Source of the DNA: Hymenobacter cavernae
GTDB lineage: Bacteria; Bacteroidota; Bacteroidia; Cytophagales; Hymenobacteraceae
NCBI RefSeq assembly: GCF_014641455.1
Contig: NZ_BMHT01000002.1
Location: 62,001 to 126,000 of the forward strand
Direction of reading: 5' to 3'
Length of the DNA: 64,000 nt
Shown here: in pieces, positions 26,801 through 33,920 of the stretch
Layout: the number at the start of each line of letters is the position of its first letter
How positions within the stretch are numbered: position 1 is the stretch's first letter
Notes under the pieces: generated by a model
What the model was told of the DNA's origin: nothing
What the model saw: the letters and a program-made list of their open reading frames with translations, nothing else
The model's database searches: none
Translations under genes and position numbers: made by a program

Positions 26801-27078
26801 AGGGCCGTTTGGCCACCAAACGCAACGAAGATGCCATCGGGCTTTTCCTTCTGAATGACGCGCTCCACGAAGTAAGGCGTCACCGGAAGGAAGTACACGT
26901 CGTCGGCGATGTCGTCCGACGTTTGCACGGTGGCAATGTTCGGGTTGATCAGGATGGTGCGGATGCCTTCTTCCTTCAGCGCCTTTAGCGCCTGCGAACC
27001 AGAATAATCGAACTCGCCGGCTTCGCCGATTTTGAGGGCGCCCGAGCCGAGGACCAGAACTTTGTTGGGTTTGTTCAT
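23827..27078 (-). CDS. carB: Carbamoyl-phosphate synthase, large subunit
   Basis: Makes carbamoyl phosphate from bicarbonate, ammonia (from CarA) and two ATP for arginine and pyrimidines. The 1083-residue chain shows the two homologous ATP-grasp halves: SGALKIGEAGEFDYSGSQ (about 11-28) begins the first, GSGVYRIGSSVEFDWCGVN (about 569-587) the second. FGGQTALN and STGGQIPNN mark the paired synthetase sites, and an MGS-like allosteric domain ends the protein (about 945-1083). carA lies 0.9 kb upstream on the same strand, separated by two small accessory genes. ATG 27078 fits the family start. Confidence 0.97.
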   Translation of the reverse strand: MNKPNKVLVLGSGALKIGEAGEFDYSGSQALKALKEEGIRTILINPNIATVQTSDDIADDVYFLPVTPYFVERVIQKEKPDGIFVAFGGQTALNCAVALYRDGIFEKYGVKVLGTPVQSIIDTEDRDIFKAKLDQIGVLTARSEAVNSVEDALAAGNRIGFPLIIRSAFALGGLGSGFAYNEDELRVLAAKAFSTSDQILVEESLKGWKEVEYEVVRDAFDNCITVCNMENFDPIGIHTGESIVVAPSQTLSNREYHKLRSIGIKTIRHLGIVGECNIQYALDPHSEEYRVIEVNARLSRSSALASKATGYPLAFVAAKLSLGYSLAELKNSVTQTTSAYFEPALDYLVVKLPRWDLGKFSGVQRQIGSAMKSVGEVMAIGKSFEEAIQKGLRMLDTGKRGFVGNETEQLDNDTIDHLLSEPNEERIFAINLAFEAGYDIERVHELTRIDRWFLQRLYGIFELGNQLGGKRNNGGLDALDTETLREAKKMGFSDQQLAVKLLGQGDVKTNELTVRARRKALGVLPVVKQIDTLAAEFPAQTNYLYTTYHGTENDLEPETDKSVVVLGSGVYRIGSSVEFDWCGVNAVQTVAEEGYKSIIINYNPETVSTDYDVSDRLYFEELSYERVMDILEFEDPTGVILSTGGQIPNNLATRLEQANVPILGTAAAQIDEAENRHKFSSIMDELGIAQPRWNELTTMEAIYDFVKEVNFPVLIRPSYVLSGAAMNVVSNPQELEEYLKLAVAVSAEYPVVVSEFIQEAKEIELDAVADKGDIVSYAISEHVEFAGVHSGDATMYYPPQRVYVGTVRKLKVIAEKIARRFQISGPFNIQFLEKNGEIRVIECNLRASRSFPFVSKVSGNNLIKKATKVLLGIHVERDASELVYDLPFVGVKASQFSFTRLQGADPVLRVDMTSTGEVGCLGDTAEEALLKSLLSVGYRIPKKSVLISSGPIISKVALLGAARLLVQNDYTLYATHGTHLFFTENGVPSTLVYWPDELQEPNALTYLREKKIDLVINIPKNLTKGELDNDYKIRRTAVDFNIPLITNARLAKAFIKAFCTLKMEDLSIKSWKEFKAQAVSVEA

Positions 27079-27175
27079 TCTTGTGGTTAAGTAACAGACT
27101 AGCAGGGTAGTCGTGTTAAAAAGCAGCCGCGCCGGGTTGGCTACAGCCTATTGCTTACGTGGGCAGGTGAAGTTT

Positions 27176-27544
27176 TTACTTGGTAAAGAGAGTGTCGCTT
27201 TTTACTATTTTCCATTCGCCAGACGGCTGCATGGACATCCAGAGTTTGATGTTTGCGGTAGACCGCTCGCCTTCCAGAAGAAATCGGAAGACGAGAGAGT
27301 CTTTTTTGGCGCTAAGATTCTCCACCTTGAAGTTTTTCGCGGTTATTCTACCGGTGCGGTTGGTTATCCGAGGAGAAACTCTAGCCGAACTCATGGCGGC
27401 GGTAACCAAATCAGCTGGCTCACCTAGCACCGCTTTCATGAGCGTCCGCTGGCCCATGTTCTTGACAAAGTAGAACGTCGCAAAAGCCAGAGCGCCGAAT
27501 AGTAGCACCCACCAGTTTTGCAAACTTCTACTTTTTGCGGGCAT
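27176..27544 (-). CDS. Hypothetical single-pass membrane protein
   Basis: 122 residues: a short basic start (MPAKSRSLQNWW), one TM helix at about 12-27, then a soluble region (28-122) with an A/K-rich helix and a beta-rich C-terminal half (FKVENLSAKKDSLVFRFLLEG, WMSMQPSGEWKIVKSD). The second half resembles small cystatin/NTF2-like DUF domains. It lies between carB and the REP-flanked immunity-like gene. No family name can be supported. Confidence 0.7.
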   Translation of the reverse strand: MPAKSRSLQNWWVLLFGALAFATFYFVKNMGQRTLMKAVLGEPADLVTAAMSSARVSPRITNRTGRITAKNFKVENLSAKKDSLVFRFLLEGERSTANIKLWMSMQPSGEWKIVKSDTLFTK

Positions 27545-27575
27545 AAGAGCGTTGCGTTGGAGTGGCCAAAGTTAG

Positions 27576-27602
27576 CACGTCATGCTGAGCTTGCTGAAGC
27601 AT
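27576..27602 (+). repeat. Family A REP arm, left flank of the 27605 gene
   Basis: Reads CACGTCATGCTGAGCTTGCT then GAAGCAT. It ends two bases before the stop codon of the 27605 gene. The variant TTGCTGAAG is shared only with the inverted arm at 27934, so the two are a matched pair. Confidence 0.8.
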
Positions 27603-27604
27603 AT

Positions 27605-27886
27605 TTACTGCTCCGGCAGCACAACGACATGTCCTATGATTCTAATAATGTCGCCACTCTGCATCTCAATAACTACCGTTTTTTCAGAAGTTATAACGGT
27701 ATTTACCTGGCTGCTTGGGCCCCATTCAAAGTCTCTAGTTGCGTGGAATGAAGTTACCTTGGTTATCCTCAACAGAAAGCTTGGGTTCAAGTAGGTTCGC
27801 AAGTGAAAATCTACCACTCCAGTTTCCCAAGTGAAATTGACATGTACCAATGTGGCATCATGTAAATCTTCGAGTAAAGGCCCCAT
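27605..27886 (-). CDS. Small immunity-like protein (HDATL motif, Imm50-like)
   Basis: 93 residues starting MGPLLEDLHDATLVHVNF. The early (F/L)HDATL motif followed by beta strands is reminiscent of immunity protein family 50, in which an FHDA-type motif is conserved; the protein shares it with the gene at 30431 (FHDATLERITFEV). No toxin gene is adjacent, so it would be an orphan. Matched inverted REP arms flank it at 27576 and 27934. AT-rich relative to the arg genes. Family call is tentative; the relation to the 30431 gene is visible only over a short motif. Confidence 0.6.
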   Translation of the reverse strand: MGPLLEDLHDATLVHVNFTWETGVVDFHLRTYLNPSFLLRITKVTSFHATRDFEWGPSSQVNTVITSEKTVVIEMQSGDIIRIIGHVVVLPEQ

Positions 27887-27933
27887 TATCAGAGGTTATT
27901 AATCAACCGGGCAGCTTTATTTTGACAACGAAG

Positions 27934-27969
27934 CGGTAGAGATACTTCAGCAAGCTCAGCATGACGTTC
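27934..27969 (-). repeat. Family A REP arm, right flank of the 27605 gene
   Basis: Inverted relative to the 27576 arm; its complement carries the same TTGCTGAAG variant. It lies about 48 bases upstream of the gene's ATG and 22 bases after the carA stop. Confidence 0.8.
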
Positions 27970-27991
27970 AGGAGCGCTGGTGTGCTAAAAC

Positions 27992-29077
27992 CTAGCTGCC
28001 TTGCTCAGCCTTGTGCTTCTCTACCAAGTCTAAGAATTGGTCGAACAGAAACTCCGTGTCCTCGGGGCCGCCGGCGGCTTCGGGGTGGAACTGTACTGAG
28101 AAGAACGGCTTCGACTTATGCTTGATGCCTTCGCAGGTGCCGTCGTTCAGATTCTCGAATAACATCTCCCACTCTTCTGGCAAGCCTTTGGTGTCCAGCG
28201 CGAAGCCGTGGTTTTGGGAGGTGATGTAGCACTGCTTCGTGCCCGAGAGCAACACCGGCTGGTTGTGGCTGCGGTGACCGTACTTCAGCTTGAAAGTATC
28301 GCCGCCGGCTGCTAGGCCCATGAGCTGGTTACCTAGGCAAATGCCGAAAATAGGCTTCTCCGTACCATACGCCGTTTTCAGGTGGCTGATGGTGGGCTCG
28401 CAGGTTTTCGGGTCGCCAGGGCCATTGCTCAGGAACAGGCCGTCGTAGTCAATGCTGTTGAAGTCGTAGTCCCACGGCACGCGGATAAGCTCCACGTCGC
28501 GCTGGAGCAGGCAACGGATGATGTTCGACTTGGTGCCGCAGTCCACGAGCACGATTTTGTGCTTGCCCGTGCCGTAGCGCTGCACTTCCGGGATGCTCAC
28601 GGCGTCTACCAAGTTGTCTTGGTTGGGGTCGTGCATCTCGATGTCATCGGCGGCTACAATTTTGCCGAGCATAGCGCCCTTCTCGCGCAGCTTCTTGGTC
28701 AGCAGGCGCGTGTCGATGTCGTAGATACCGGGGATGTTGTACTCAGCCAGCCAGTCACCTAGGCTTTTGGCAGAGTTCCAGTGGCTATGCTCCTCGGAGT
28801 AGTAATTGATTACCAGGCCGCTGATGTGAATCTTATCCGATTCAAACACCTTCGACACGTACTCGTAGAGCTCCTCGCCGGGCACGCCGTAGTTGCCTAC
28901 CATGGGGTAGGTCAGCACTAGGATCTGGCCTTTAAAGGAAGGATCCGTGAGGTTTTCGGGGTAGCCGGTCATGGCCGTGCTAAATACCACTTCGCCCGCG
29001 GCCGAGGTGAAAGCCCCAAAGGATTTACCCTGGATTTCGGTGCCGTCTTCCAGCACTAGCTTCACTTGCTTAGTCAA
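27992..29077 (-). CDS. carA: Carbamoyl-phosphate synthase, small (glutaminase) subunit
   Basis: Hydrolyses glutamine and passes ammonia to CarB. 361 residues: an N-terminal CPSase_sm domain (MKLVLEDGT-like start, AMTGYPENLTDPSFKGQILV) and a class I glutamine amidotransferase with the nucleophile Cys in FGICLGNQLM and the His-Glu pair in SVQFHPEAAGGPEDTE. The longest frame begins at GTG 29137, but a TAGCTTTG promoter element covers that codon, and homologues start at the LTKQVKLVLEDG stretch, so I place the start at TTG 29077. Confidence 0.93.
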   Translation of the reverse strand: MTKQVKLVLEDGTEIQGKSFGAFTSAAGEVVFSTAMTGYPENLTDPSFKGQILVLTYPMVGNYGVPGEELYEYVSKVFESDKIHISGLVINYYSEEHSHWNSAKSLGDWLAEYNIPGIYDIDTRLLTKKLREKGAMLGKIVAADDIEMHDPNQDNLVDAVSIPEVQRYGTGKHKIVLVDCGTKSNIIRCLLQRDVELIRVPWDYDFNSIDYDGLFLSNGPGDPKTCEPTISHLKTAYGTEKPIFGICLGNQLMGLAAGGDTFKLKYGHRSHNQPVLLSGTKQCYITSQNHGFALDTKGLPEEWEMLFENLNDGTCEGIKHKSKPFFSVQFHPEAAGGPEDTEFLFDQFLDLVEKHKAEQGS

Positions 29078-29136
29078 TGTTATATTGGCTGAATTGGGGA
29101 GGTCCCCGTGGTCGTTGCTTGCAAAAATTAGCGCCA

Positions 29137-29144
29137 CAAAGCTA
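29137..29144 (-). promoter_or_regulatory. Possible -7 element of carA (TAGCTTTG)
   Basis: An exact TAnnTTTG match on the minus strand about 60 bases upstream of TTG 29077. The argD terminator hairpin occupies the -33 area, so no standard -33 element is seen. Confidence 0.4.
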
Positions 29145-29151
29145 GGGCTAA

Positions 29152-29193
29152 AACGATAACTCCCCTCCTCATCTGAGGAAGGGAGTTATCGTT
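29152..29193 (-). terminator. Hairpin terminator of argD
   Basis: AACGATAACTCCC and GGGAGTTATCGTT (13-bp perfect) enclose an inner CTCCTCATCTGAGGA stem; TTTTAG follows on the minus strand. The hairpin begins one base past the argD stop, separating argD from carA transcription. Confidence 0.75.
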
Positions 29194-30342
29194 CTACGCC
29201 GTTTTGGCTTCTGCTTCTGCGGCAACTAAGGTGTACAGCGCCTGCAAAAACTGGTCGATTTCTTCCTTCTTGATGTTGAGTGGCGGCAGCAAACGCAGTA
29301 CCGTCGGGTCAGAAGCATTACCCACGAAAATGTGGTGCTCCGTCAGCAGTTGGTCGCGCACGTTCTTGATGGGGAAGTCGTACTTCAAGCCGACCATCAG
29401 GCCACGGCCGCGTACTTCCTGCGCGTCGCCGTTGGCTAGCAGTTCTTGCTTCAAGTACTCGCCCATTTGGCTGGCGTGCTCCAAAAGGTTTTCTTGCTCA
29501 ATAACTTCCAGCACTGCCACCGCAGCCGCGCAAGCTAGGTGGTTGCCACCGAAGGTAGTACCGAGCAAGCCGTACGACGCCTTGAACTCCGGCGAAATTA
29601 GGATGCCGCCGATGGGGAAGCCATTGCCCATGCCCTTCGCCACCGAGATGATGCCTGGCTTGATACCCGCATGTTGGTGCGCGAAGAACTTGCCGCTACG
29701 GCCGTAGCCGCACTGCACTTCATCGGCAATCAGCACCACGCCATTGGCGCGGCACAGCTCATCCAGCCCTTGCAAGAACTCATCCGACGGCATGATGATG
29801 CCGCCTACGCCTTGAATCGGCTCGATGATAACGGCGCACGTCGGCTTCTCCTGTATCAAGCGCTCCACTTCCTCCAAATCGTACGGCAGGAAGGAAATGG
29901 AGTGATTTGCGTTGAACGGCGCTACAATTTTCGGATTGTCGGTAGCGGCTACCGCGCCGGAGGTACGGCCGTGGAAAGAACCTTTGAACGCAATAACGTG
30001 GCTCTTGCCGGTGTGGAACGAAGCTAGCTTCAGCGCATTCTCATTGGCCTCCGCGCCCGAGTTGCACAGAAACAACGTGTAGTCGGGGTAGCCCGCCACC
30101 TCCCCTAGCTTCTGCGCCAGTTCGCGCTGAATTGGGATATGCACCGAGTTGGAGTAGAAGCCGATTTTCTGCACCTGCTCCGTAAGGCGCTGCACGTAGT
30201 GCGGGTGGCTGTGCCCGATGGAAATCACCGCGTGGCCGCCGTAGAAGTCCAGGTACTGCTGACCCTTATCATCCCACAGCTGCGCACCTAGGGCCCGCAC
30301 CGGAGTGATGTCGTTGAGCGGATAAACGTTGAAAAGCTCCAT
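29194..30342 (-). CDS. argD: Acetylornithine (acylornithine) aminotransferase
   Basis: A PLP class III aminotransferase making N-acylornithine from the semialdehyde and glutamate. 382 residues with FLCNSGAEANENALKLA (PLP phosphate loop, about 94-110), GSFHGRTSGA, the IADEVQCGYGRSGKFFA motif with the PLP-pairing Asp, and Schiff-base Lys in SVAKGMGNGFP. It lies between argC and carA, separated from argC by the REP-flanked gene at 30431, and ends in its own terminator. Confidence 0.94.
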   Translation of the reverse strand: MELFNVYPLNDITPVRALGAQLWDDKGQQYLDFYGGHAVISIGHSHPHYVQRLTEQVQKIGFYSNSVHIPIQRELAQKLGEVAGYPDYTLFLCNSGAEANENALKLASFHTGKSHVIAFKGSFHGRTSGAVAATDNPKIVAPFNANHSISFLPYDLEEVERLIQEKPTCAVIIEPIQGVGGIIMPSDEFLQGLDELCRANGVVLIADEVQCGYGRSGKFFAHQHAGIKPGIISVAKGMGNGFPIGGILISPEFKASYGLLGTTFGGNHLACAAAVAVLEVIEQENLLEHASQMGEYLKQELLANGDAQEVRGRGLMVGLKYDFPIKNVRDQLLTEHHIFVGNASDPTVLRLLPPLNIKKEEIDQFLQALYTLVAAEAEAKTA

Positions 30343-30396
30343 TTTCTCTTAGCTGTTAGCTACTAGGCTAGTAGCATCTTAAGGAAATACTTACTC

Positions 30397-30436
30397 AAAA
30401 GAACGTCATGCTGAGCTTGCCGAAGCATCTCTACCG
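30397..30436 (+). repeat. Family A REP arm, left flank of the 30431 gene
   Basis: AAAAGAACGTCATGCTGAGC continuing TTGCCGAAGCATCTCTACCG. The stop codon of the 30431 gene (TAG) is the CTA inside its CTCTACCG end, so the repeat supplies the stop. Confidence 0.85.
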
Positions 30437-30835
30437 TGCCGTTGGAATTAGGCTTAAAACTGTTACCTGTTCTGCAACTATCGTATGCGAACCAGCAGAA
30501 GAAGAAAAAGAACAATCTATTGCATCATCCCTTTCTTCAAAAACAACGTCGAAGAAAACAAGAACATGGTCAAACACTAAAGCTGTGTTTCTCACATTAT
30601 CGAACTGTAGTTCAATGGTGCAAGGTTTAAACAACTTGTAATGACCTTGCTCATCAACTTCGTGTGTAAACTCGGCTGTTGCTATTGAAAATGTGACGCT
30701 GGTTTTGTGTGAATGAACCTCAAAGGTTATTCTTTCGAGCGTTGCATCATGAAATCTTGGCCAATAACCAAAATGCTGAACTACAAGCTCGGAATTAATT
30801 ATTCTATTAATTCCGAGCTTTTCATTTGCTTCCAT
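30431..30835 (-). CDS. Small immunity-like protein (FHDATLERI motif, Imm50-like)
   Basis: 134 residues, no signal. GYWPRFHDATLERITFEV (about 23-40) carries the FHDA motif seen in immunity family 50, followed by beta strands and HTIV at the end; the gene at 27605 shares HDATL. The N-terminus is encoded by a perfect 15-bp inverted repeat (30785-30820). Family A REP arms flank it in inverted orientation, the left one providing the stop codon. No cognate toxin nearby. It interrupts the argC-argD order and is AT-rich, consistent with a recent insertion. Confidence 0.6.
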   Translation of the reverse strand: MEANEKLGINRIINSELVVQHFGYWPRFHDATLERITFEVHSHKTSVTFSIATAEFTHEVDEQGHYKLFKPCTIELQFDNVRNTALVFDHVLVFFDVVFEERDDAIDCSFSSSAGSHTIVAEQVTVLSLIPTAR

Positions 30836-30847
30836 GTAGTACTGTTC

Positions 30848-30880
30848 GGGAGAGATGCTTCGACAAGCTCAGCATGACCG
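30848..30880 (-). repeat. Family A REP arm, right flank of the 30431 gene
   Basis: Reads GGGAGAGATGCTTCGACAAG then CTCAGCATGACCG, inverted relative to the arm at 30397. It lies between the gene's ATG (30835) and the argC stop (30890). Confidence 0.85.
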
Positions 30881-30889
30881 CCTAGATAA

Positions 30890-31873
30890 TTACCAAAGGC
30901 TAGCTTTCAATCCCAATCCCTCCTGCTCGGGTCGGCCGAACAGCAGATTCATGTTCTGAATGGCTTGGCCCGAGGCTCCCTTTACCAAGTTATCAATGGC
31001 CGACGTGATAAGCACTTGCGAACCAAACTTTTGCACGTGCAGCAGGCACTTATTGGTGTTCACCACCTGCTTTAAGTGTATCTCCTTGTCCGACACCGTC
31101 GTGAACGGCGCCGTGGCGTAGTAGTCTTTGTATAACTGCCGGGCTTCGTCCTGGGTCAGGTCGGCTTTGGTGTACACCGAGGCGAAAATACCACGCGTGA
31201 AATTTCCGCGGTACGGGATGAAGTTTACCTCAATATCGGAGCTAGGGTGTAGCTGTTCAAGGCTCTCTCCTATTTCGCCCAAGTGCTGGTGCTTGAAGGG
31301 CTTATAGATGGAGATGTTATTCGTGCGCCAGGTAAAGCCAGTCGTTTCCGTCAGCTCCCGACCAGCGCCAGTCGAGCCGGTGATGGCCGAGATGTGCACG
31401 TCGTTCGTGAGCTTGCCAGCGGCTGCGAGGGGCAGCAAGGCTAGCTGAATGGCCGAAGCGAAGCAACCAGGGTTAGCAATGTTCTGCGCCTGCTGGATTT
31501 CCGCTTTGTTCAGCTCCGGCAAGCCGTACACGAAGGCACGGCCGCCGAACTGTTTATCGGCATTCAGGCGGAAGTCGTTGCTCAAGTCAATGACTTTCGT
31601 CGACTCCGGCAAGTTGGTTTTCTCCAGAAAAGCCTTCGAGTTGCCATGCCCTAGGCAGAGAAACACTACATCTTCCGCGCCGCTGAGCTCCGAGCTAAAA
31701 GCTAGGTCAGTTTCGCCCACCAAGTCGTCGTGCACCTGGAACACCGGGTTGCCGGCGTTCGAGGAGCTAACGATAGAGATGATTTCAGCGCTCGGATGGT
31801 GCAGCAAGATGCGGATCAGCTCGCCGGCTGTGTAGCCCGCGCCGCCGACAATACCGACCTTAATTTTGTCCAT
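30890..31873 (-). CDS. argC: N-acetyl-gamma-glutamyl-phosphate reductase
   Basis: NADPH-dependent reduction of acylglutamyl phosphate to the semialdehyde. 327 residues: VGIVGGAGYTAGELIRIL (6-23, NADP loop), the catalytic Cys in NIANPGCFASA (about 139) and a conserved His in KHQHLGEI. Its ATG at 31873 lies 14 bases inside the argG 3' end, implying coupled translation. Normal length for the single-domain type. Confidence 0.95.
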   Translation of the reverse strand: MDKIKVGIVGGAGYTAGELIRILLHHPSAEIISIVSSSNAGNPVFQVHDDLVGETDLAFSSELSGAEDVVFLCLGHGNSKAFLEKTNLPESTKVIDLSNDFRLNADKQFGGRAFVYGLPELNKAEIQQAQNIANPGCFASAIQLALLPLAAAGKLTNDVHISAITGSTGAGRELTETTGFTWRTNNISIYKPFKHQHLGEIGESLEQLHPSSDIEVNFIPYRGNFTRGIFASVYTKADLTQDEARQLYKDYYATAPFTTVSDKEIHLKQVVNTNKCLLHVQKFGSQVLITSAIDNLVKGASGQAIQNMNLLFGRPEQEGLGLKASLW

Positions 31874-33047
31874 CGAAGCTGCCGTGAATCCGAAGTTGGT
31901 TGCTGAAAATCTTGATGAAGCCTTTGGCGTCGCGCGAATCCCAAGCGTTGTTCTCCTCGCCGTAGGTAGCCACTTTCGACTGCATCATGTCGTAAGGCGA
32001 CGAAATACCTTGCAGCTCAAAACGATAGGGTTTCAAGGTCACGTACACCGTGCCCGACACACGCTCCTGCGACGACGCAAGGAAAGCTTCCATGTCGCGC
32101 ATCACGGGGTCGAGGTACTGGGCCTCATGTAGCAACGTGCCGTACCAGTTGGCGATGTAGTCTTTGTGCAGCAGCTGCCAGCGCGACGATGTGTGCTTCT
32201 CCAGCAAGTGGTGACCTTTGATCAGGATCAACGGCGCGGGCGCTTCGAAGCCTACGCGGCCTTTGATACCTAGGATGGTGTCGCCCACGTGCGTGTCGCG
32301 GCCGATGGCGTACTTGCCCGCTAGGTCATTCAGCGCTTGGATCAAGGCTACCGGGTTCATCTGCTCGCCGTTCAAGGCCACCGGCTCACCTTTCTCAAAG
32401 GTGATTTCGATGTCCTGCGGCTCAGACTCACTCAGCTGGGTGGGCCACGCCGTTTCGGGCAGACCTTTGTTGGAAGTCAGCGTTTCGACGCCGCCTACAC
32501 TGGTGCCCCAGATACCCTTGTTGATGGAGTACTTAGCTTTTTCCCAGCTCATCTCCACGCCGTTCTTTTGCAGGTACTCAATCTCAGCTTGGCGTGACAG
32601 ACCTAGGTCGCGGATGGGCGTGATGATTTCGGTGTTGGGCGAAATCACGGAGAAAGCCACGTCGAAACGCACTTGGTCGTTGCCAGCGCCGGTGCTGCCG
32701 TGGGCGATGTAGTCGGCGTTGTTTTCGCGGGCGTACTCAGCCAGCGCCAACGATTGGAACATGCGTTCGGCGCTGACGCTCAGCGGGTATGTATCGTTCT
32801 TCAGAATATTCCCCGCCAGCAAGTAGCGTAAGCACTCTTGATAGAAGCGCTCGGTAACGTCGATTACTTCATGTCGTGCCGAGCCGAGCTCGTACGCACG
32901 TTTTTCAATAGCGGCTAGCTCTTCTTCCGAAAAGCCGCCCGAGTTGACGATAACCGTATGGACTTCCAGGCCCAGTTCTTTCGTCAGATACACGACACAA
33001 TAGGATGTATCCAATCCGCCACTGTAGGCGAGAACTACCTTTTTCAT
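31860..33047 (-). CDS. argG: Argininosuccinate synthase
   Basis: Joins citrulline and aspartate with ATP. 395 residues: VVLAYSGGLDTSYCV (about 3-17, PP-loop SGGLDTS), GSTGAGNDQVRFD (aspartate/citrulline site), SVGGVETL and KPYRFELQG. ATG 33047 gives MKKVVLAYSGG. The start base is shared with the stop of the upstream GNAT gene (TAATG), and the 3' end overlaps argC by 14 bases, so GNAT-argG-argC is a coupled operon. Confidence 0.96.
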   Translation of the reverse strand: MKKVVLAYSGGLDTSYCVVYLTKELGLEVHTVIVNSGGFSEEELAAIEKRAYELGSARHEVIDVTERFYQECLRYLLAGNILKNDTYPLSVSAERMFQSLALAEYARENNADYIAHGSTGAGNDQVRFDVAFSVISPNTEIITPIRDLGLSRQAEIEYLQKNGVEMSWEKAKYSINKGIWGTSVGGVETLTSNKGLPETAWPTQLSESEPQDIEITFEKGEPVALNGEQMNPVALIQALNDLAGKYAIGRDTHVGDTILGIKGRVGFEAPAPLILIKGHHLLEKHTSSRWQLLHKDYIANWYGTLLHEAQYLDPVMRDMEAFLASSQERVSGTVYVTLKPYRFELQGISSPYDMMQSKVATYGEENNAWDSRDAKGFIKIFSNQLRIHGSFDGQN

Positions 33048-33631
33048 TAGTGCTTTTGGGGTTCTTCGATGAAATTGATGGTTGCTTGGGGTTTCTGCGC
33101 GTACTTGTCGTTCAGGTTGTCGTACACCATGCCGGTGCACAGGCACATTTTGCGGTCGTTTTCTTGCAGAATGTGATAGTTTTTACAGCTCATGCAGCCT
33201 TTCCAAAAGTCGTCGCTCTGCGTCAGCTCCGGGAAGGTTACAGGGCGGTATCCTAGCTCCGAGTTGATTTTCATCACGGCGGCGCTGGTCGTGATACCGA
33301 AAATCTTGGCGGCGGGGTATTTGGTGCGGGAAAGCTTGAAGACTTCGTTTTTGATGGCGCGGCCTAGGCCTTCCTTGCGCACTTCGGTGCTCACGATGAG
33401 GCCCGAGTTCACAACGAACTTGTTGTCCTCGAACGTCTCAATGTAGCAAAAGCCCGCTAGCTCATCATCGACGAATGCAATGATGGCGTCGCTATTCTGA
33501 ATCTTCTTGATTAGATAGTTGGGGTCGCGCTTGGCGATACCCGTACCACGTGCTTTGGCTGATTCCACATACCATTGGCACAAGGTGTCGACATATTGAA
33601 TGTCGGCGAAAGTGGCGACACGTAAAGTCAT
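33047..33631 (-). CDS. GNAT acyltransferase heading the arginine operon (candidate N-acylglutamate synthase)
   Basis: 194 residues from ATG 33631: a GNAT fold with the acyl-CoA loop region EVRKEGLGRAIKNEVFKL (about 88-105; V-R-K-E-G-L-G-R in place of Q/RxxGxG/A) plus a C-terminal Cys cluster CMSCKNYHILQENDRKMCLC, four Cys that could bind zinc. No other ArgA or ArgJ candidate is present, while every later step is; with the TAATG overlap to argG this suggests it performs the first step, acylation of glutamate. That function is inference. The 117-residue upstream extension of the frame is non-coding leader. Confidence 0.8.
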   Translation of the reverse strand: MTLRVATFADIQYVDTLCQWYVESAKARGTGIAKRDPNYLIKKIQNSDAIIAFVDDELAGFCYIETFEDNKFVVNSGLIVSTEVRKEGLGRAIKNEVFKLSRTKYPAAKIFGITTSAAVMKINSELGYRPVTFPELTQSDDFWKGCMSCKNYHILQENDRKMCLCTGMVYDNLNDKYAQKPQATINFIEEPQKH

Positions 33632-33650
33632 GGGGACGGCAATAGAAGTA

Positions 33651-33834
33651 CCTACCGGGTAGGCAGTTGTCTCGAAAAGCAAAGGAATTGCGGGAACGGT
33701 GAGCCGCTTCTCTCGAAGCATGTGTGGCAGCCGGGGCGAGGCGAGTGGCCTAGGGTCCGGCAGAGGCTTAAATCCGGCTAAAACATGGCCGGGCCGGCTA
33801 GGCACCAGTGCCATTACCAGCAGATTTACAGCGT
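33651..33834 (-). promoter_or_regulatory. Structured leader between the Arg-rich ORF and the GNAT gene
   Basis: About 200 transcribed bases. GCCGG/CCGGC blocks occur several times between 33730 and 33800 and could form alternative, mutually exclusive stems; GTGCCTAG can pair with CTAGGCCAC across them. Two small hairpins follow, GCTTC-GAGA-GAAGC and, 20 bases before the ATG, CCTAC-CCG-GTAGG (33651-33663). No classic U-tract terminator is visible. Confidence 0.45.
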
Positions 33835-33906
33835 CTACACCCGTCGTCGAGTCATTGTCCGTTTGGATCTTTTGCGCAGCGACTGACCAATACGGGCAGT
33901 CCACAT
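33835..33906 (-). CDS. Arginine-rich leader peptide (candidate attenuator) of GNAT-argG-argC
   Basis: ATG 33906 to TAG 33835 encodes 23 residues, seven of them Arg (CGT, CGC, AGA, CGG, CGA, CGA, CGG) with three consecutive Arg codons just before Val-stop: ...TMTRRRV. Its ATG lies about ten bases after the predicted start site of the operon's promoter, and the structural gene follows ~200 bases later. This is the classical layout of amino-acid attenuation leaders. No Shine-Dalgarno is seen, as is normal here. Translation has not been shown; chance Arg richness in a GC-rich spacer is the alternative. Confidence 0.55.
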   Translation of the reverse strand: MWTARIGQSLRKRSKRTMTRRRV

Positions 33907-33920
33907 GCGGATATTTTTTG

